A stretch of 64,000 nucleotides of DNA from Apoda limacodes (taxonomy: Eukaryota > Arthropoda > Insecta > Lepidoptera > Limacodidae): positions 1,178,001-1,242,000 of the forward strand of contig OX291552.1 of NCBI GenBank assembly GCA_946406115.1, read 5' to 3'. A program made the translations under genes and the position numbers. The notes under the pieces were generated by a model, which had not been told where the DNA came from, did not search any database, and saw only the letters and a list, made by a program, of their open reading frames with translations. Within the stretch, counting starts at the first letter, position 1; each line of letters opens with the position of its first letter. This document shows, piece by piece, positions 40,993-52,724 of the stretch.

Positions 40993-41458
40993 AGATTGTT
41001 TAATATAATCATTATTAATGTTGGAATTATATAATATGCCAAAGTGGTCCTTTGTTGTCTGAAATCGTTATCATTCGCAAATCGCTGTCATTGCTTGGCG
41101 TAGACGCGGCGTGCTGGTTCGGCGGTCAGGGAGACCTGATGAAACGGCTGACCGCTGGCCGCCCGCAGGTTGAACGGGTTCCCGAACCCAGGGATCAGTT
41201 AATATCCGCCCTGGGAGGCTGATCCGCCAGCCTGTGTAAAGTCTCTGAAGTGAGTCTCTGAGTGGTAGTCGTGCCGGAGAAGGAGACCGGAGTGGACCCG
41301 GCTACTACAACAGAAGGGGATCAGGGGCCCTTCCGCCCGCCGTGCCAGCAACCGTATCATCTGTGTTGAGCTTCGGCAGTCTTAGAACCGCACCTTTTTG
41401 TCTTCTAAGCTGTCTGTGCAGTGAATCCTCATCATTAGTCTAAGTAACTTTATATACA

Positions 41459-42180
41459 ATGGCCAGAAATAGAAAAAGGAAAAGAGTTTTTCAGCGGCTA
41501 CTCCATCCACATACAATGTGGATTTTTGCAGTATCAGGGGTATTCACGCAAATTTTAATGCAGTCCACCATCCTCTTTCTAACGGAGACGCAGATATCCT
41601 GCCCGGCCGACACATCATACCTTCATTATCCCGGCTACAAACTCGAGCACAATTTTTTGAGTCGTGCCGGTGTATGTATGTTCGTCTGGGAGAATATCTG
41701 CTGTCGCCAACTTCATAGCCTTGAAGACAGGGACCTGTCGATATTGTGGGTGCGAGTTGATCACGGCGGCCACACTATCTATGCGTGCCTATACAGGTCT
41801 TATAGCGGTGACACGGACGTAACTCGACTCTTCACGCACCTGAGTTTGACGACTGACAAAGTTCTAGAGCAATATCCCACAGTAGAACTAGTTATTTTGG
41901 AAGACTTTAACGCCCACCATCGTGAGTGGCTCAGTTCTCGAACCAATAACTATGCAGGGATATCTGCTCATGAATTTGCTCTGACCTATGGATTCTGGTA
42001 CTTTCTCCAACGAGAATACCAGATATAGAGGACCATATGAGCTCCTTACTGGACCTTCTGCTGACTACACGTCCGGACGGATACTCCGTATCAGTGGATG
42101 CGCCTCTTGGCTCCTCGGACCACTGTCTCGTTCGGACTCAAATGTCATGCACACAACCCGATCCTTCTGGGCCAACTAAT
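41459..42180 (+). pseudogene. Jockey-like LINE endonuclease, frameshifted
   Basis: The frame 41459-42028 gives ILFLTETQISCPADTSYLHY (catalytic Glu in TETQ), YKLEHNFLSRAGVCMFV, VDHGGHTIYACLYRSY and ELVILEDFNAHHREWLSS (ED where GD is usual). After a frameshift at about 41995 the frame 42037 continues MSSLLDLLLTTRPDGYSVSV and SSDHCLVRTQ with the final Asp-His. The short N-terminus (MARNRKRKRVFQRLL) is basic. No ORF1 was found upstream. Confidence 0.78.
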
Positions 42181-42631
42181 TGCGAGAATTTTATGCATCG
42201 TACCCGTGGAGGCAGCTCTGCTTTAGCTCAGATGATCCTGACGTCTGCGCAGCCGCAGTCACTGAGACAATCCTCGCTGATATGGAATGTTTCATTCCTA
42301 ACCTGCGAGTAGCTGCCGGCGTCAAAAAACGACCGTGGTTTAATAGGTCTTGCAGAGAAGCTAAAATTCTTAAGCAAAATGCGTATGAGGCTTGGACCAC
42401 GGCTCGTAATAATAAGGATCCGAATATTTCTGAGTTAAAACGCAAATTAAATGCTGCCTCGAGGTTCAGTAAGAAAGCAACTGCTAGAGCAAAATTCCAA
42501 TTCATCGGCAAATAGGTGGGCGACTGGCGAGCTATCCTTTTGGGAGTCGTGCTTTCTGGTCGCTTGCTAAAGCTGCCGACGGGAACTTCTGCCAGTCGTC
42601 GTTACCACCACTGCGAAAGACCGATGGTGAC

Positions 42632-43646
42632 TTGGCCCATAGTGCAAAAGAGAAAGCCGATCTATTGGGCAGTCTCTTTGCCTCCAACTCGAATATGAAC
42701 GACGAAGGCGCTGTACCACCTACTTTACCGTGGTGTGGTAAGACCATGCCGGAAATCTCTATAACACAGCGAGAGGTCCGGCGGGCGTTGTTTTCCCTAG
42801 ACGTTGATAAGTCGAGTGGGCCAGACGGTATACCAGCAGTGGTGCTTAAGCAGTGTGCTCCAGAGTTATGTCCTGTACTCACGCGCCTCTTTGCGCTTTC
42901 CTACCATACTAGGCAATTTCCGTCTTCATGGAAGACTGCGAATGAACACCCGGTGCCCAAAAAGGGCGATAGATCAGATCCATCGAATTACAGGCCTATC
43001 GCTATTACCTCTCTCCTCTCCAAGGTGATAGAGCGTGTGATCAACACACAGCTTTTGAGATACCTAAAAAAAAATGACCTGATCAGCGACCGTCCATATG
43101 GCTTTCGCCACGGTCGCTCCACTGGTGACCTTCTAGTGTATCTCACACACCGATGGGCACTAGCCATTGAGAGTCAGGGGGAGGCATTGGCATGTAGCCT
43201 AGACATAGCGAAGGCGTTCGATCGGGTCTGGCACCGGGGTCTTCTATCGAAGTTGCCATCTTACGGAGTGCCCGAGGGTTTGTGCAAATGGGTGGCTAGC
43301 TTTTTCTGGAAGACGCATACGAGCCGTAGTTGACGGTAGTTGCTCTGATAGCATGGACATTAATGCTGGTGTCCCGCAAGGCTCTGTGCTGTCTCCTACG
43401 CTGTTTCTACTGCACATCAATGATATGTTGGAGATCAACAACATACGTTGCTATGCAGATGACAGTACTGGAGACGCTTATTACACGGGCCGTGCAAGCA
43501 TCCCTCGTTCTATTGTGAAGGAAAAACGTGAAGAAGTTGTGTCTCAAATCGAGATCGGTCTGTCCAAGGTCTCTGACTGGGGACGGGAAAACTTGGTCCG
43601 ATTCAACCCTTCAAAGACACAAGTCTGCGCGTTCACCGCTAAGTAA
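42632..43646 (+). pseudogene. Jockey-like LINE reverse transcriptase, one break
   Basis: The frame 42632-43333 encodes SSGPDGIPAVVLKQCAPELC, VPKKGDRSDPSNYRPIAITS, YGFRHGRSTGDLLVYLTHRW and CSLDIAKAFDRVWHRGLLSK. It is interrupted at about 43320 and continues in the frame 43353-43646 with NAGVPQGSVLSPTLFLLHIN and the catalytic RCYADDSTGDAY, then GRENLVRFNPSKTQVCAF. Catalytic Asp residues are all present, so a single local lesion separates the halves. Confidence 0.82.
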
Positions 43647-43754
43647 ACCCCATTCACTGTAGTCCCACAATTCCAGAACAGTCCCCTCTCCATCTCCAAG
43701 AGCATTGGGATCCTTGGTGTTCACATCTCCAGCGATGTTCAGTTCTGAGATCAC

Positions 43755-44316
43755 TTGCTAGACAAGGTAAAGCTGGCGTCCAAAAAACTTGGTGTACTCA
43801 ACAGAGCGAAGCAGTACTTCACGTCGGGGCAAAGGTTCCTGCTTTACAAGTCGCAAGTCCGGCCCCATATGGAGTACTGCTGCCATCTCTGGGCGGGTGC
43901 ACCCGGATACCAGCTTGGCCCTTTTGACTCGGTTCAACGATGAGCTGTGAGAATTGTCGACGATCCCAAACTCACTTGCGGTATCGAGCCCCTAAGTCTG
44001 AGGAGAGACTTTGCCTCCCTGTGTGTGTTCTACCGCTTGTACAATGGGTTGAGTTCTGAGGAATTGTTCGAAATGATGCCCACGGCTACTTTCTACCATC
44101 GCACCGCTCGCCATCGGCAGGGAATTCATTCTCACACCTTAGAACCAAAATGGTCGCGTACAGTGCGGTTTCAGAGAAAAGAGTACAGTGTGGAATGAGC
44201 TCTCTGCCAAGGATTTCTCTAAGGACTACAGTATGGGGTTCTTCAAAAAAGAAGTTATTAGATTTCTGAAGGGTCGGCAACGCGCGAGTGATGCCCTTGG
44301 TGTTGCAAGCGTCCAT
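43755..44316 (+). pseudogene. Jockey-like LINE C-terminal domain
   Basis: LDKVKLASKKLGVLNRAKQY, LLYKSQVRPHMEYCCHLWAG and VQRRAV-type text (here interrupted by a stop at 43943), then RIVDDPKLTCGIEPLSLRRD and FHRTARHRQ-like sequence. In other copies the end is LWNELPAKVFSKDYSMGFFK; here a deletion near 44180 breaks it. Confidence 0.78.
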
Positions 44317-44455
44317 AGGCTACGGTGACCGCTTACCATCTTAGTGGTATAAAAAAAAAATCAAAGCAAAAGTGGGCATTTACGTTTCGGATTATGTGCG
44401 TCAAGATATCACACTGAATATATCCTGAACGCACCGTCTTCTCCTTGATGTTAAT

Positions 44456-44765
44456 GTAAAAAAAACCGGCCAAGTGCGAGTGTTCCGCAAGAGTTCCGTA
44501 TAAAATTATATGTAGATAGTTCTTCCATCACGTAAAGTGTACCGTATTTTGGGCATATTTTTTTATTACATTGACGTAGAAGATTGATTTTTTTACAGTT
44601 TCAAGGGACCGCAGACCTTAGTATGTAATATTAATTTCAACTTGATAACTTCACGCGTTCATGAAAAAAAAGGGTCGTGACGGAAAGACAGACAGCCGGA
44701 CGGACAACAAAGTAATCCTATAAGGGTTCTTTTTCCTTTTGAAGACAGAACCCTAAGAAAATATA
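44456..44765 (+). mobile_element. Dispersed lepidopteran repeat (copy of 29184-29935 family)
   Basis: It opens 'aaaccggccaagtgcgagtg' and closes 'cctataagggttctttttcc' plus 'gaaccctaagaaaat', with an ACAGACAGCCGGACGGACAA block before the end. The same ends bracket 53985-54990. Confidence 0.7.
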
Positions 44766-45659
44766 TAAATAAAAAAAACCTGACTCCAAAAACATCAAGA
44801 AGTAAACAGAAATTAAAACATACCTACCAAGTATTTAACTATAAGCAGACGGAACTCACTTTAAAGTAATTACTGTACTACTGTCTGAGCAATCGGTAGT
44901 CAGTACACTATTTGAACTTGCGTTGAAATGAGTCCTGCCTACTTATAGTTAATATTTAGTTATGTTTTAATTTCTGTTTAGTTCTTAATGTTTTGCAGTT
45001 GTATTTATTATTCGTTTAATTTTTAGTGTATTTTTTTTTACTCGCACTTGATTATTTATTGTTAATGTATATGTATAATGTATCGCCTTTTAAAGACCTT
45101 TATTTTGATACCCGACTCGAGGTTTTTGACAAAAAATATTTTTAGCCTGCTCATTAAAGCGCATAAAATCCGCTATTTTGTTTTTTGCAGATTGAATGTA
45201 CCCACCCAGTGTCACTCTCACAATCAACATGAATCTAACGACACGCCTTAAGCTAAAATCCATCAAGCCGTTTAGGTTACAGAGCGTACTAAAGAAATAT
45301 ACATACATACATACACTCGAAAAACATAACGCTTCTTCTGGCGCAGTCGGGTAAAATTGTTTATAGCCTTATATCTAATAGTCACATAAATTAATTATAT
45401 ACAACTCCTAGTGACTTATAAAGTCCTAGTACATAAATTTTTACAAACAGACAAAATCTTCATAGAATTAAGAAATACAGTATAAATATGCTTATTCTAC
45501 ATAGAAATCATCTCTCTTCGTTTATGACTCCCTAAAGATTAGAGTCTTAGAAGAAAATATATTATACATGCCATATCTATGGTTATATCATCAAAATAAA
45601 TAAATACTTTCATAGTTATATTTCATACTTATTTTAGTATATCATTTCATACTTAAGTC
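44766..45659. other. Unassigned AT-rich stretch
   Basis: No gene recognised. 45100-45310 has a minus-strand open frame of 72 codons without family resemblance. ATAC microsatellite at 45300-45313. Confidence 0.4.
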
Positions 45660-45720
45660 TGAAGAGCATTAACACGGAATGTGAGGGTTGCAGGTTCAAG
45701 TCCTGGCTCGAGGTAAATCT
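45660..45720 (+). repeat. tRNA-like (SINE-type) fragment
   Basis: 'gagcattaacacggaatgtg' followed by 'agggttgcaggttcaagtcc' contains GGTTCAAGTCC, a polymerase III B-box. The A-box side is not convincing and no cloverleaf was drawn, so this is a SINE or tRNA relic rather than a tRNA gene. Confidence 0.45.
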
Positions 45721-45792
45721 TTTGACTACTCTTTGCTATAAAAGTATATATTTATATTGATGACAAATTAATTATAAGTACTAACCTACCTA

Positions 45793-45796
<4 letters not shown>

Positions 45797-45828
<32 letters not shown>

Positions 45829-46376
45829 CCACTAAGGTGGCAAACAAGCCTACGGTCCGCCTGATGGTAAGCGGTCACCGTAGCCTATGGACGCTTGCAA
45901 CACCAAGGGCATCACTCGCGCGTTGCCGACCCTTCAGAAATCTAATAACTTCTTTTTTGAAGAACCCCATACTGTAGTCCTTAGAGAAAACCTTGGCAGG
46001 GAGCTCATTCCACAACCCAAGGGTTCGCGGGAGGAAGTTTCTCTGAAACCGCACTGTTCGCGACCATTTTGGTTCCAAAGTGTGAGAATGAATTCCCTGT
46101 CGATGGCGAGCGGTGCGATGGTAGAAAGTAGCCGTGGGCATCATTTCGAACAATTCCTCAGAACACAATCCATTGTACAAGCGGTAGAACACACACAGGG
46201 AGGCAAAGTCTCTCCTCAGACTTAAGGGCTCGATACCGCAAGTGAGTTTGGGATCGTCGACAATTCTCACAGCCCGTCGTTGAACCGAGTCAAAAGGTCC
46301 AAGCTGGTATCCGGGTGCACCCGCCCAGAGATGGCAGCAGTACTCCATATGGGGCCGGACTTGCGACTTGTAATAA
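45797..46376 (-). mobile_element. 5'-truncated jockey-like LINE copy
   Basis: It starts (3' end) with a 29-nt T run at 45797-45825, the family tail (accactaaggtggcaaacaa), and then an open 173-codon minus-strand frame (46396-45875). That frame encodes KSQVRPHMEYCCHLWAGAPG, VRIVDDPKLTCGIEPLSLRR, RNFLPRTLGLWNELPAKVFS and FLKGRQRASDALGVASVHRL. Long poly(A) and unbroken frame indicate a recent insertion. Confidence 0.88.
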
Positions 46377-46467
46377 TGTAAATAAACTTGTAACAACTTA
46401 ATGAAATGGCTTGGCCTAATACCATCTTTGGCTTCGACCCAACCTAAAGTTCTGATAGATTTTTATG

Positions 46468-46600
46468 CGTCCGTCTACCTATCTACCTATCACAATATGC
46501 GTGCGTCTACCTATCACAATATGCGTGCGTTTACCTATCTCAATATGCGTGCGTCTACCTATCACAATATGTGTGCATCTACCTATCACAATATGCCACA
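46468..46600. repeat. 24-bp tandem repeat
   Basis: About five units of CTACCTATCACAATATGCGTG with small variants. It produces a short artificial open frame. Confidence 0.85.
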
Positions 46601-48500
46601 GTCAGTGTCCTCATCATTAGTTTGAAAACTATTTATTATGTATCACCTAATGTTATTACTCACCATTATTCCAGCACATATGTTGCGTACCTGCAACGTC
46701 AACTTCCAATGCGTTATTCAGAGTAGGGTGGTGCTAGTGCGAGTAGGTGTCGACTAATGGTCATATTGTACTCTGTATAAGGTATAAGGCTGACCGCGGA
46801 GCGCGGCGACATGACCTGGCCTAGATGTGAGCCGCGACCGTGTGGCCGGGGGCTGCGCGACCATATGGTCCGTGACTGTCACTCACGAAGAGTTGCATCA
46901 CTAGCGCTCGTTTGCATTCACAGGACAGATTAGGCGGATCTTGTTCAACATAAGCTCGCCACTGAATAATATCGGCGATGCACCTGCCCGTCCGGTTCTG
47001 ACAATGTCCCTTAGATTTATTTTTATATTTAGTACTATATAATCACACCATTTTCCATAAAATCCATGTGTTTACTTAGGCTACGTTCCAATTCACTTTA
47101 ACTCTGCCGAGTGACTATCGCTCGGTAAAATTGATTTTCACTCGTTTCGGAACGACATTTGACAGATAATTTTCACAGTGACAAGAATGATTTTCAACCG
47201 TATCCATCGGAGCATAAATACTTTACCTTGACATTTGGGAGACTACCCTGAGTCTGGCGTTCCAAAACCACTTTTTCACGTTGCGTTTTAAACGTATATT
47301 GCGTTTCGGAACGAAATCACTTTTTCACTTAGGTACCTACTATTTGAGGCCAAGGCAAGGGTCATCTAAAATGACAGGTAGTTTTAAAGACCAAGGGTTA
47401 AGTTGGTCGCCTCAGCGGTTAAACGCCTTATTGCAGGGGCTTGAGCCTCTTGAAGAAGGAGGCTTAGGCCATAGTCCACTAAGCTGGTCTAATGCATTTA
47501 TATGTTGAAACCTAGGACTCATCATACAAACTTAATAATACAAAATTTACTATTATTATAGTAGGTACTTGATATAGGAATTATGATGCAAGATAATTTG
47601 CGAGTGCAAAAGCAAGGCAGGTAACAGGTACCACGATCGTCAAAACGAAACACTTATGGAATCCATCTGCTCGGTGATTGTCCGTCTGTCCATCCATTTT
47701 GAAGATCGATTGAAAAAGAAGCTGAAACATTGGCATTTTATTGACCGTGCTACAGAAATGAAGACAAAGAGCTTTAGTTTGTATTGTGGAAGGGAGCACC
47801 GCGCGCCGTCCGTTTTGGAGAACAAACGAGTGAAGCGTGATGCCATTTCTATATCGCTTATACAACCTCCAATCAAAGTTCGTTTCAAACTAACCACGCT
47901 CTCATAGTGGTGTTTTAGTTTTACAGAAGCATCGCTGAAATTAGACACATACACAGTGCTCTGCCTTTACGAAAAATAGAATATTTGTGATCGTTGTTAA
48001 TTCATTAAGGTTTTTGGGATTTATAGTGAGGTGTTTCTGAAGGTGTTGGATTGTCGATTTTGGGTTGGCTTTTCGGGTTTGGATTAACACGTTGGGACTT
48101 CAGGATACCAGGAAAGTTGACGCGACTATACGATATAACATTTTTATTAAATATACCTACTCCCCTTTTATGTTTAATACCCTTAAAAGTAAATTCCCTC
48201 TGTACCAGCTAGGCCTCTACTGACAGTAGGACATAGGGACTGTCAACCCTACGTAGAGACGGCCGACCCATAAGGTTTGTAATTTACATAGTATATTCGA
48301 ACGCGCAATTCTAATTTAAAGATGCATCTTGCTATATGTAGTACGTTTATTGAGAATTCTTTTCTAATGCAAATCTTCAAGCTAAAGCCTGAATAAAAAC
48401 AGTCCATTAAAAAAATGTTAAGGCATAAATATTGTATCGGCACAATCGCCCCGATAGTTCTTATTTGATTGGCTATAAAAGACAATTAAATAAGTATTTG
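46601..48500. other. Unassigned region with repeat traces
   Basis: 46790-46880 is a GC-rich patch (gaccgcggagcgcggcgac). 47088-47335 carries repeated 'cggaacga' / 'cgttccaa' motifs in both orientations and may be a MITE. 47400-47500 resembles a common lepidopteran repeat (gaagaaggaggcttaggcca). 47600-47960 has overlapping open frames on both strands, none recognised. Confidence 0.4.
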
Positions 48501-48559
48501 TTTAATAGATACTTTACTACTTTTAATTTATCATATAAGATAGAAGAAATACATTTCAA

Positions 48560-49135
48560 CAATTCCTTTCGAACGCACAACCGTAACTATTTGCAAAACA
48601 AACACGAATAAGAATATGAATAATAATAGAAATACAATCGCAAATGCAAACATGAGTTCGAGTACAAATATAAATATGAATAAAACACGAATATAAATGT
48701 ATATAAAGATTAATTCGAACCGGAAGACGAACTTAAACATAAACACAATACAATCATTAATAATATAAAAAAAAAGCTGAAACAAACTTGATCACGAGCA
48801 TGAACATAGAAACAAATACGACGGCGACCACGGACACGAAGATGAGGCTGAACACAACAACCACGAACAAAAACAGGACAACAAAAAACAAATTTACCCA
48901 AACACGAACTCAAAAACGAGGATAAACTCGATAGTGAAACTGACTGCGTGCAAAACACAAACAGAAACGACTGCATTTTAATACTAAAATATTTACAGGA
49001 ATAGATGATGAACGGATAGCCGAATACGTAGATGTACACCAACTATTGCGTAAGCGAACGGATACGGTATAGATATAGAATAAACAATTAATTATAGAAA
49101 TAAAAATATACAAATCCTGAAAAGAAACTGTAAAG
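48560..49135. repeat. Degenerate hexamer-like purine-rich tract
   Basis: On the plus strand A and G dominate, and a decayed 6-bp period is visible (aagacg aactta aacata aacaca; gaacat agaaac). The complement gives long hydrophobic artificial frames (FIFIFVLELMFAFAIVF). It looks like an old simple-sequence expansion. Confidence 0.6.
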
Positions 49136-49349
49136 AATTTAAATAAAAAAAATTTTGCCAATCTAAATAACTTATAACTTTATCAAAAAAAATGAAATTA
49201 TCTCAAAATATAAGAGAAATACTAAAAATTGCAACATACAAATGATGGTTACATCAATATTATACTCTTGTATACCATTTTCCTTATTAAAATAATCTAC
49301 GCTTGAAAACAATCTATTACCTTTTAAAACACTTCGCGACACTTAATAA

Positions 49350-49600
49350 CTCAAACTCAAATCAAACTTCATTCAATTAGGTTTCTTAGAACACTTTTGA
49401 ATCGTCAATACAATGTAAACAATGTTTATTTCTCCCAAAAAAAAAACTGGCAAGAAGTTCCATCTAAAGTAGTAATACTAAGCACATAAAGAAAAAATTC
49501 TACGCTGGCTTAACAACTCTACGCTAGCTTAACAACTCTACGCAAAGCTTGGCAACCCTACGCAGGAAAAGTAGTTATGCAAGTTATTTTTTTTCGGTTT
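49350..49600 (-). mobile_element. CR1-like LINE 3' end
   Basis: 'caaatcaaacttcattcaat' then 'aacacttttgaatcgtcaat' repeats the sequence at 32676-32780 and resembles the Zenon 3' end (aatcacttttgaatcgtcaa). A small repeat 'ttaacaactctacgct' follows (49505-49560). Confidence 0.6.
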
Positions 49601-49739
49601 AACCCTAAATTTACAAAACTAAAATATAGCTTACACTCACCATACCAGCTCTAACCTTGGTTAGCTAATGTTCACCGCGAGAATAACACAATTTACACCT
49701 TGACTAACCTATTACGAATATAGTTCACATTCACTATAC

Positions 49740-51921
49740 GTGCCTGTTGGCGGGGGGCAGAGGGGTGCGATTTACCCTTTTTGGCGGTAGTTCGCAAGGT
49801 GGCCCTCGCTCTCACAGAGAACGCAAGCGACCGGTTCGGATGCGTTTTTGCGAATTCGATCACAGTCTGGAACGGCGTGGTCGTGTAGACATTTCACGCA
49901 GCGCGGTCTGCGTGTGCAGTTGCGCTGTGCGTGACCGTATAACTGGCAACAGTAACATTACCCGGGGGAGGACCGCTTATGCGGGGTTTCGACTCTTACA
50001 CCTTTGAGGCTACACACATCTTTAATATTAAAGATGGCCTTACCTTCTTTAGATAGGTCAAGCACTACGAGCGCGATGTCGTAGCAATTAGTCATGTTTC
50101 GGCCGTTGTACATTCTGTGTACTTCCCTTACTGGGAGGTCTTGGGCGATCAAGTCTTACTTGACGGTAGTCTCAGAGAACGAACGCGTTCTTCGGCCAGT
50201 GAGTACGTATGGTACTGCAACGTTCCTTGGGACCTTACCAGGTTATATGAAGGATTCACCGAGAGTCAGTTGAATATGTATATTTTTCTTTTGTATATTC
50301 ATAAATGCTAAAGCGGCTATAAAGGATAAATTCAAATATTTTATTCTAATTAATTGACATGTTCCCACTTAACTCTATTTTTGGGCGGAGTTCCAGGTCC
50401 TCTCATGGTCATCACTGTTTTGGAATATCCCCGCTCATGTGTGAGCATACATTTTACAAGCTAAAATATAAGCCTGCCTTATATAACATAGCAACTATTC
50501 GTTTGAACGGCCATATACTGAACCTTAACTCAGCGGTCTACACTGAATGGAGTTCCTGAAACTCAGCGTCAGCCTCAACGCTAGTCAGCATACGTACTGG
50601 TCATGGGACTACGGGTAGGGCTACGGGACGGTTTCAGGTGCGCTCCTTACACTTTTCCTAAAACCTCGCGGGGCACGCTAATGTTCCTTGGTGAGAGCGG
50701 CAAGATGGTGATCTTGCCTCAATCCAAACTGTTGCTGTGGATGCGAGACAAGAGGGTATCGCACCATATTACACCTGTTAATATATCTATTTTTATACAA
50801 AACGTTGATGCTTTTCTTGAAATTTACTTTATTTGCCCATAGTACAAAACAAAACTATCCATTTCGGATCTAGCATCTAAAGCGGACGTCGAACAACTGA
50901 AGACTGAACAAAAATGCATGCGACGCATCTTTGCTTGTTTCAGTTCTACTCCAAATTCTTTCTCCATTTTACTTTTCTTAATTGTTGTCCCTACGCGAAT
51001 ATCAAACCTTATTTACGAATGGTTTGTATTCCATGTACAAAACGACCTATTTATTAATGCGAGCGGACATAGCCTACTCCAGTACTCATATTTTTGGGCC
51101 GTTAGGAAAGCCGTCAGATATCGAAATCTGTCGGTGTCGGGACCTGCACTTTAATGTCTTGCTCGGCATCGTTGCGGGCATGCGTATAATTGATACGCCT
51201 GGCCTTCATCGCATTTGCGATGTTTGGCCATGCCCCCTTGTCTTGGATGACGACTGGGGGTGGAGATTTTTCCTTCTGTTCCGTAGAGCGACGGTATGCC
51301 TGCAAAGAGGTGGCGGGGGAGGTGTCCATGGCGGCTGACGGGGAAGCGCTGAGCGCTTTGAGGCGTTATGCCTCTGAGTCTGAGTGAGTCGAAGGGAGGG
51401 GGAGAAGACTCCAGAGCGGATGACGCCAAATCCTGTTGGGACTTGGCGGTCTTCTTCCGCTTCTTTCCCTTTTTTGTCCACAGGCCAACCACTCTGAAGC
51501 CTTCATTGTCCTCATTTGAGGACGACGCCGACTCAGCGGACATTACGGCATCCGGGGACGAGGGAGCGGTCTCTGGGGGGGCTAGGGTCGGAGGGGGCGA
51601 CGGGGTGTGACCGAGTAGAGGCCACATCTGTAACTGGAGTGGGGGGGCAAAAGGGCGCGGGGGCCCGAAGATTGCGGCGACTGAGTCGCGGGTCGCGGCA
51701 GAGAGAGCGCGTGCGGGGAGAGTGAGAACGAGTGCGCCAGCAAGAAGAGGAACGGGGAGGCGAACACGATGGTACGGACGGGCGCGCAGATGTGATGGCG
51801 ATGCTGGTTGACCCCAGAGCCTTAGCAATGCAGGCTTGGACCAGCTCTTAGCCATCTCGAATAAGAGTCTCGACGATGGCTCCAAGCTGGTCCGGGGACA
51901 AACCTCTGAGCAACTCGGCCA
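49740..51921 (-). pseudogene. LINE ORF1 (gag-like, zinc-knuckle) relic
   Basis: Minus strand. The start ATG at 51921 gives MAELLRGLSPDQLGAIVETL. A Pro/Ser-rich region follows (51885-51400), then PPPVVIQDKGAWPNIANAMK and QDIKVQVPTPTDF (51310-51115), typical of jockey-clade gag. After a diverged or inserted stretch (about 51090-50290) come DLPVREVHRMYNGRNM and NIKDVCSLKGVRVETPHKR (50150-49975), and then three CCHC-type knuckles. Knuckle 1 reads CYCCQLYGHAQRNC, knuckle 2 CVKCLHDHAVPDC, and knuckle 3 CVLCESEGHLANY, whose last Cys is Tyr. ORF1 proteins bind and carry the LINE RNA. Frameshifts and a ~0.8-kb interruption make it dead. Confidence 0.72.
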
Positions 51922-52724
51922 TTACGAGTGTGGCCGAGGTGTAGAGATTGAGTACCTAGTGACTCCCCGTCATTGCTCACGGGGAGCAAGAGTACCTAAA
52001 TGTGGCCAAACGCCCCGCAGTGCTACGGTTTGTTTGGTGTATGCCTAACACCTACTCCTACGGCTGGGATTACGTTTTCACCGTTAGGTTTCCCCCCGAG
52101 CAACGACACGTTTATGAATTTAAAAAGTTAATGTAGACCGCAACTCTGAAAAGAGCTATACGATCTCACCCACCACAATACAAATACAAGTACAAATCAA
52201 GTCGATAACCCAGGTCCGACGCTAAGGGGGCAATGCCCTATCTTGAAATACTAATGCCCTACCTTAAAATTACCATAAAGTAAGGTGTAATATATATAAA
52301 TTGTTTTCCCATACTATAAATTAAAACCATTTTGCTCTTGTTTCCCTGCGATCCCACCCAATTACCTTCTACCTTAATTACTCACGCTCACAAGCAGGTA
52401 AAATAATGTAAGATAGTAAAATTACTTGCGCCGTACCCGTGCATGAAACCACCGCTGCCCTACCTTAGATTCAACTCTAGCTACAGCCCTGCGATAACCT
52501 CTTAAGTCAGGGTTACGCAGAAAGGGTAGAAAAACCGTGTTTAACTCCGTGGTCATGGTACCTACCACATTTTCCAGTATGTCATCCGCAAAATTCAAAA
52601 CTAGATTGGTGAAATGCCTAAACGACACGCTAAATCAGGCGCTGACTTGCTACAATCGTTGTTCGGTGTTTTAGTACGCTTTCGAGAAGGTCGCATAGGT
52701 GTAGGCACCGATATAAAAGAGATG
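51922..52724. other. Possible 5' leader of the ORF1 relic, then unassigned sequence
   Basis: 51922-52130 (minus) could be the leader of the LINE. 52140-52724 has no recognised gene. A minus-strand frame at 52628-52422 (68 codons) shows no family resemblance. Confidence 0.4.

Larger units (their letters stand above)
37836..41067 (-). mobile_element. CR1/Zenon LINE, copy 2 (5'-truncated), inserted in the jockey-like LINE leader
   Basis: It reads on the minus strand from about 41067 to 37836. The endonuclease is complete or nearly so (40992-40201), then the RT N-terminal region (40191-39949), the RT (39837-38431) and the C-terminus (38425-38123), then the 3' part ending at 37836. TTATC occurs on both sides (37831-37835, 41068-41072), a probable 5-bp target duplication. 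ORF1 is missing. Much better preserved than copy 1. Confidence 0.88.
41068..44361 (+). mobile_element. Jockey-like LINE, main part of the longest copy
   Basis: It resumes the 5' leader at 41068, with ORF start at ATG 41459. Endonuclease spans 41459-42180, the linker to about 42520, RT 42632-43640, and the C-terminus 43755-44260, ending in the family tail and poly(A) at 44350-44360. No gag-like ORF1 precedes the endonuclease. Frames are broken at about 41990, 42520, 43333 and 44190. With 37593-37835 this is the most complete copy in the window. Confidence 0.88.

Noticed and set aside
45660..45720. Functional tRNA gene
   Set aside because: Only a B-box-like GGTTCAAGTCC is clear; no convincing A-box or cloverleaf.
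48531..49161. Hydrophobic membrane-protein-like frames on the minus strand
   Set aside because: They come from the purine-rich degenerate hexamer tract; composition alone explains them.
49747..50007. 86-codon plus-strand frame MAGGRGVRFTLF...
   Set aside because: Shadow of the zinc-knuckle frame on the minus strand, which has family motifs.
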